From Eulemur rufifrons (lineage: Eukaryota; Chordata; Mammalia; Primates; Lemuridae), in the NCBI RefSeq assembly GCF_041146395.1, contig NC_090997.1, positions 33,087,501 to 33,151,500 of the forward strand: DNA of 64,000 nt. The letters run 5' to 3'. Below are positions 59,530 to 64,000 of the stretch, piece after piece. Within the stretch, counting starts at the first letter, position 1; each line of letters begins with the position of its first letter. Made by a program: the position numbers and the translations under genes. The notes below the pieces were generated by a model. That model had not been told where the DNA came from and ran no database searches. It worked only from the letters and a program-made list of their open reading frames with translations.

Positions 59530-60134
59530 GTGTCACTATAGGTTAGTTGATATTTTCTAGAGTGATATAAATTAAATTATACACTGTGTACTTTTTGGTC
59601 TGGTTTCTTTCAGTAAGCATATTGAGATTAATTCATGTTATCATACATATCAATAGTTCATTATTTTTATTGCTGAGTAGTAGGCCATTTTATGGACACA
59701 AAATTTTATTATCCATTTACCTATTGATGAATATTTGAGTGATTTTCAATTAATGACTATTACAAATAAGTATACTGTAAACATTGGAGTACAACTCCAA
59801 ATCTTTGTATGTGCATATGCTTCCATTTCTCATGGATGAACACACGGAAATGGAATGGCCTGATAAGGTATGAGTATATTTGATTTTAAGAAATTGCTGA
59901 ACTGTTTCCTAAAGTGGTTTAACATTTTTACATTCCCACTAGCTGTGTATGAGAGCCTCAGTTGCTCTCACCAAAACTTGGTAGGGTTCATTATTTTTTA
60001 ATTTTAGACATTCTAAATGTATGTATGTAGTGGTATCTCATTGTGGATTTAACTTGTGTTTTCCTAATCAATATGATGTTGAACATCTTTTCATGTGCTT
60101 GTTTGCCATATATATAACTTCTTTAGGAGAGTAT

Positions 60135-60332
60135 TCAAGTTTTTTGACCATTTTTATGTGTTCCTTTCCTTATAATTGAGTTTTGAGTATTCTTTATATA
60201 TTCTGGATTTAAGTCTGATATTAGATATATATTTCGCAATTGTTTTTCACAGTCTGTGGCTTCTCTTTTCATTCTCTTAAAAGTGTTTTCAAAGAGCCAT
60301 ATTTTAAATTTTGATGAAGTCCAATTTATCAA
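60135..60332 (-). pseudogene. L1 ORF2 C-terminal remnant
   Basis: A 65-codon minus-strand frame. It keeps L1 ORF2p C-terminal spacing: KRMKREATDCEKQLRNIYLI, then NTQNSIIRKGTHKNGQK, equivalent to the family pattern '..DWEKIF..YISDKGLISRIY..', '..NNPIKKWAKD'. A relic of the retrotransposon's endonuclease/reverse transcriptase protein, not functional. Confidence 0.75.
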
Positions 60333-61306
60333 TATTGTCTTTTATAGATCACAAGCTTAATGCTATATCTAAGAGAATTTTGTCAAACTTAAAGTCACTG
60401 CAATTTCTCCCAAGCTTTTTATAGAAATTTTGTAGTTTTAGAATTCATATTTGTTCTAAGGCAAAATCTGAGTAATTTTTATATTTGCTGTATGGACAGA
60501 AGTTCATTTTTTGGTATGCAGATATCCAGTTTTTTTTAGAACAAATCATTAAAAAAAAAAAAAGCTATCCTTTACCTACTGAGGTGAATTTATTCCTTTG
60601 TAAAAAAAAAAATAAATCAAATATATGTGTCAATTCTGTTCCTTAATATATTATAGTTATCTAACTTTAATATGATACTGTCTTGATTATTATAGCTTTA
60701 TTAGTTCTTGAAATCAAGTAATTTTTTCTTCCTATTGTTTTTCTTTTTCAAAATAGTTTTGGCTATCCTATGTCTTTTGTAATTCCATTTGGATTTAGAT
60801 CTCCAACTCAATTTCTCAAAACAAGTGAACAAGTGAACAAAACCTTGGAATTTTGATTGAGATTATGTTTAGTCTATGGATCATTTTGGTGAGAATTGTC
60901 ATTTTCACATTATGGAATCTTCCAACCTAGGAGAAGGCATATCTTTCTATTTATTTAGGTTTTAAATTTCTCTCAGCAATGTTATATAGATTTCACTGTA
61001 GAATTCTAGTCTATAATTCCTCAAATATATTTATATATATAAATTCCTATGTTTGATACTATTGCAAATAGTATTGTTTTCCAATCTCAATTTCTAAGTG
61101 TTTGTGGCTAATATTTAGAAATGTGCTGATCTTGTAAATTTATCGTGTGTCCTTCAACCTTACAAAACTCATTTATCAGTTCCAGTAGCTTATTTGTAGA
61201 TTCCACTGAATTTTCTACATGAACGAACATGTTGTTTGGACATAAGGACAGTTTGCAGTCTGTATGCCATTATTTTTTTCTTATTTTATTCCACTGTCCA
61301 GAACCT

Positions 61307-61489
61307 CTAGTATAATGTTAAATAAAGTGAGAATAGACACGTCTTTGTTTTGATTCTGAACTTGGGGGTAAAACATCTAGTCTTACACCAATAAATAGTA
61401 AATATGATGTTAACCATTGGTTTCTCGACAATAATCTTTATCAGGTTGAGAAAGTTTCCTTTTATTCCAAGTTTTCTGAGAGTTTTCAC
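61307..61489 (-). pseudogene. L1 ORF2 reverse-transcriptase remnant
   Basis: A 60-codon minus-strand frame with LGIKGNFLNLIKIIVEKPMV, the RT 'LGIEGTYLKIIRAIYDKPTA' region, followed by decayed residues where the 'TGTRQGCPLSP' motif should be. The catalytic motif (F/Y-ADD) is outside this short frame. Dead copy. Confidence 0.75.
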
Positions 61490-62910
61490 CTGGAATGGAG
61501 GCTTAGTTTCATCAATGTTTTTCTTTATCTATGGAGAGTATCAAATGTTTTCTTTTTAAAAAGATTTAATAGGATAAATTATGTTTATTTATTTTGAATG
61601 TTAAACCACCCCTGCATTGATTTTGATCTGATTTTTTTTTTTTTTTTTTTTTTTTACAAATTTTCACATCTCTGTTTATGAGATATGTTGGTTTTTAGTT
61701 TTATTTTCTGTATAAGTTTGTCATCAGGGAAATTCTGGCCTCAGAGAATGAGAGGGAACTGGAACTCCTTTATACTTTTCTGGATAAATTTGGGTACAAC
61801 TCATATGATTTCATTCTTAAATACATGGTACAATTTTCCAGTGAATTCATCTAACCCACAGGTGCTCTTTGTGAAAAGTTTTAAATTATAAGTTCTATTT
61901 ATTTGATACATGCAGGGCTATTTACATTGCCTATTTTTTCTTAAATGGGCTTTGATACTTTGTGTTATTTCTTGCATAAACCTTTAGGATTACTATATCC
62001 TTTTAATACATTGACATCTTTATCCTTATAAAATGTCCTTCTTTATCTTTGGTAATATCCTTTGCTCAGAAACCTACTTTGATATTAATATTGTCACTGC
62101 AACTTTATTTTTTACTGTTATTATCATGGTATATATTTTTCTATCTTTAATTTTTGTCTAACCTGTATATTTATATTGAAAATTTATTTCTTCTATGCAA
62201 TGTATAGTTGGGTCTTGTTTCATTTTTAATAGAATCTGATAATCTCTACCTTTTAATTAGGGTGCTTTGACCATTTATATTTAATGTGATTATCGATTTG
62301 GTTAGTTGTTCATCTATAATTCTGCCATTTGTTTTGTATTTGCCCTATTGTTTATCTATTTTTCCTCTTTTTCTACCTTCTTTAGACTTTTAAAAAATGA
62401 TTCCATTATATTTGTTTATAAGCATATTAGTTTATAACTACTTGTTTTGTCATGTTAGGATTTATACTATACATCTTTAAAGTTTATACTATGCATTTTT
62501 AACTTAGCACTACCTATCTTCAAATGATGGTATACTATTTCACATATAGTATAAGAAACTTACTTTTATATCTCTCCTACCATAAATAGTTTTGATGATA
62601 TTTTTGTCATATGTTTTAATTATATATGTGCTATAAACACCACAATACATTATTGTTGTTTTTGTTAAATAATCAGGTACCTTTAGCAGAGATTTAAATG
62701 TAAAAAAAGTCTATGTACTCACATAATTATCATTTCTAGTGGTGTTCTTTCTTTTGTAGATACAGATTTTCATCTAGCAACATTTTCCTTCTGGCCAAAG
62801 TACTTCCTGTAACATTTCTTTTAGTGATAGTTTTTTGGTTGATGGATTTTTTTCAACTTTTATATGTCTTCACCTTTGTTTTTAAATATATTTATAATGC
62901 ATAAAGAATT

Positions 62911-63210
62911 TTATATTAAATTTTTTCTTTCAGTATTTTTAAAATATTGCTTTACTGTCTTATCAACTGGAATTGTTTCCGACAGGAATCTGCTGTCATC
63001 CTTATCCTTATTTCTTTTTACATAATGTGTCTTTTTTCTCTGACGACCTTTAAAATTTTTGTCTTTATAACTGATTTTGAACAATTTGACCAGATGTGCA
63101 TTGATGTAAGTTTCTTTATCTTTCTTATGCTTAGGAATTGTTAAGCTTCTTTTATTTGTGGATTTGTAATTATTATCAATATTGAAAAAAATTTTTCCAT
63201 ATTTCTTCAA
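62911..63210 (-). pseudogene. L1 ORF1 remnant
   Basis: A 99-codon Lys-rich minus-strand frame. The segment INAHLVKLFKISYKDKNFKG corresponds to the ORF1p RNA-binding domain pattern '..PRHIIVKL..KDKEKILKA', followed by ARE/RKK-like basic residues. The N-terminal coiled coil is not preserved. Family knowledge: ORF1p is an RNA-binding chaperone of the L1 particle. This copy is degraded. Confidence 0.7.
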
Positions 63211-64000
63211 ATATTTTTTCTATTCCTTCTCTCTTTTCTCCTTTGGAGACACCAATTACACATATATGTGCACACTTGACATTGTCCCATGACTCACTTA
63301 TGTTCTTTTTATTTTGTAATATTTTTCTCTCTTCAAGTTTCTTTTTGTATAATTTCTATTGTTATATTTTGTAATCTCCTAATCATTTTTTCAGCAGTGA
63401 CTGACATTAATCTGACGCCAATCCAATCCTCTGCATTTTCCATCTAAGAGATTATAGTTTTCTTCATTAGAAGCTTGAATTTTTGCATCATCCATGTCTC
63501 TACTTAACTTCTTGAACATACAAAAGATGTTTTAATGTCATTTAATGACTTTGTCTACTAATTTTAACATTTATACCAGTTTTGAGTCAGTTTCAATTGG
63601 TTTAATTTCCCCTTCCTTATGAATTATATTTTCCTACCTCTTTGTATGCCTTTGGTTGGATATTAGTTACTGTGAATTCTGCCTTGTTGAGTGCTGGGAA
63701 TTTTTGTATACAAATACTTGTTCCTAAGTTGGGTTCTTTTGTATGCACTTAAATTATTTCAAACAGCTGGATGCTTTCATGGTGTGTTTATATTTTTAGA
63801 CATGACCATTTTGATGGTCTAGGGATAACTATTCACCACTGCTATTCAAGACACTTCTGAGTACTTGACCCAATGCCCTGGGAATTATGAGATTTCTCAG
63901 TCTGCTGTCCTGTGTGAGCACCAAGTACTGTCCAATAATGGTTTGCCCAACTTTAGATAGCTTTCTTTCATACATGCATTGGTCAGTATTCAGCTGAATA

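Larger units (their letters stand above)
59530..64000 (-). mobile_element. L1M (ancient LINE-1), near full length, runs off window
   Basis: Read on the plus strand, the L1 parts come in exact reverse order. 3' region and ORF2 end: 59530-60360 ('ttgctgagtagtaggccatt', 'gatgaagtccaatttatcaa'). ORF2 RT region: about 60600-62300 ('ggcctcagagaatgag', 'taccttttaattagggtgct'). ORF1: about 62740-63420 ('acaccaattacacatatatg'). 5' region to the window edge: 'gttgagtgctgggaattttt', 'ctgagtacttgacccaatgc', 'gtcagtattcagctgaata'. All frames are broken. A T24 tract at 61632-61655 lies inside the RT region. Confidence 0.9.

Noticed and set aside
1..64000. CRISPR arrays, operons, tRNA or rRNA genes, prokaryotic elements
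   Set aside because: No regularly spaced direct repeats, no cloverleaf I could fold by eye, and no dense coding. Composition and repeats are plainly mammalian.

Overview
This window reads as ordinary non-coding nuclear DNA of a primate, most probably a strepsirrhine (lemur/loris group). It is AT-rich, has no CpG island, and shows no exon, tRNA, rRNA or intact protein-coding gene that I can recognise. The lineage call rests on two full-length Alu copies (24511-24850 minus, 48152-48487 plus). Their left-to-right monomer linker carries the A/T-rich insert I associate with lemur Alu, and two L1 3' ends (14391-14910, 19530-20455) look like the strepsirrhine type. This is pattern recognition from memory, not a database comparison. 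The window is probably intergenic or deep intronic.

Layout. 0-12 kb: old mammalian repeats (L2 at 925-1915, MIR at 1985-2225, MLT1 LTRs at 2872, 6418 and 11628, a hAT-Charlie element at 4895-5619, an L1ME 3' end at 10380-11293) separated by AT-rich unique DNA. 12-22 kb: a palindromic MITE, a 5'-truncated L1 with a clear target-site duplication, more MaLR LTRs, an L1 whose 5' end abuts a copy of DNA lying about 2.3 kb upstream, and a hAT element with 8-bp flanking repeats. 22-31 kb: an Alu with a perfect 15-bp duplication, two adjacent MIRs, an L2 inserted into an opposite-strand L2, and a COX6C processed pseudogene. 31-49 kb: a long plus-strand L1M split by an LTR-like repeat, an L1 reduced to its two ends, two same-strand solo LTRs of one retroviral family, and the second Alu beside an MST-type LTR. 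49-64 kb: mostly unique DNA, then an ORF1-only (HAL1-like) element, an L2, and a nearly full-length ancient L1 on the minus strand that runs off the window end.

The only protein-derived sequences I can name are the dead COX6C retrocopy (29895-30340) and decayed L1 ORF1/ORF2 remnants. No undescribed gene system is evident. The most unusual structures are three: an L1ME with a roughly 63-bp target-site duplication; a 147-bp direct repeat whose second copy begins where an L1 ends; and the internally collapsed L1 at 39.6-40.5 kb. Long stretches (7.7-9.6, 25.8-28.4, 31.9-37.2, 44.5-47.1 and 51.1-54.2 kb) hold nothing I can identify.
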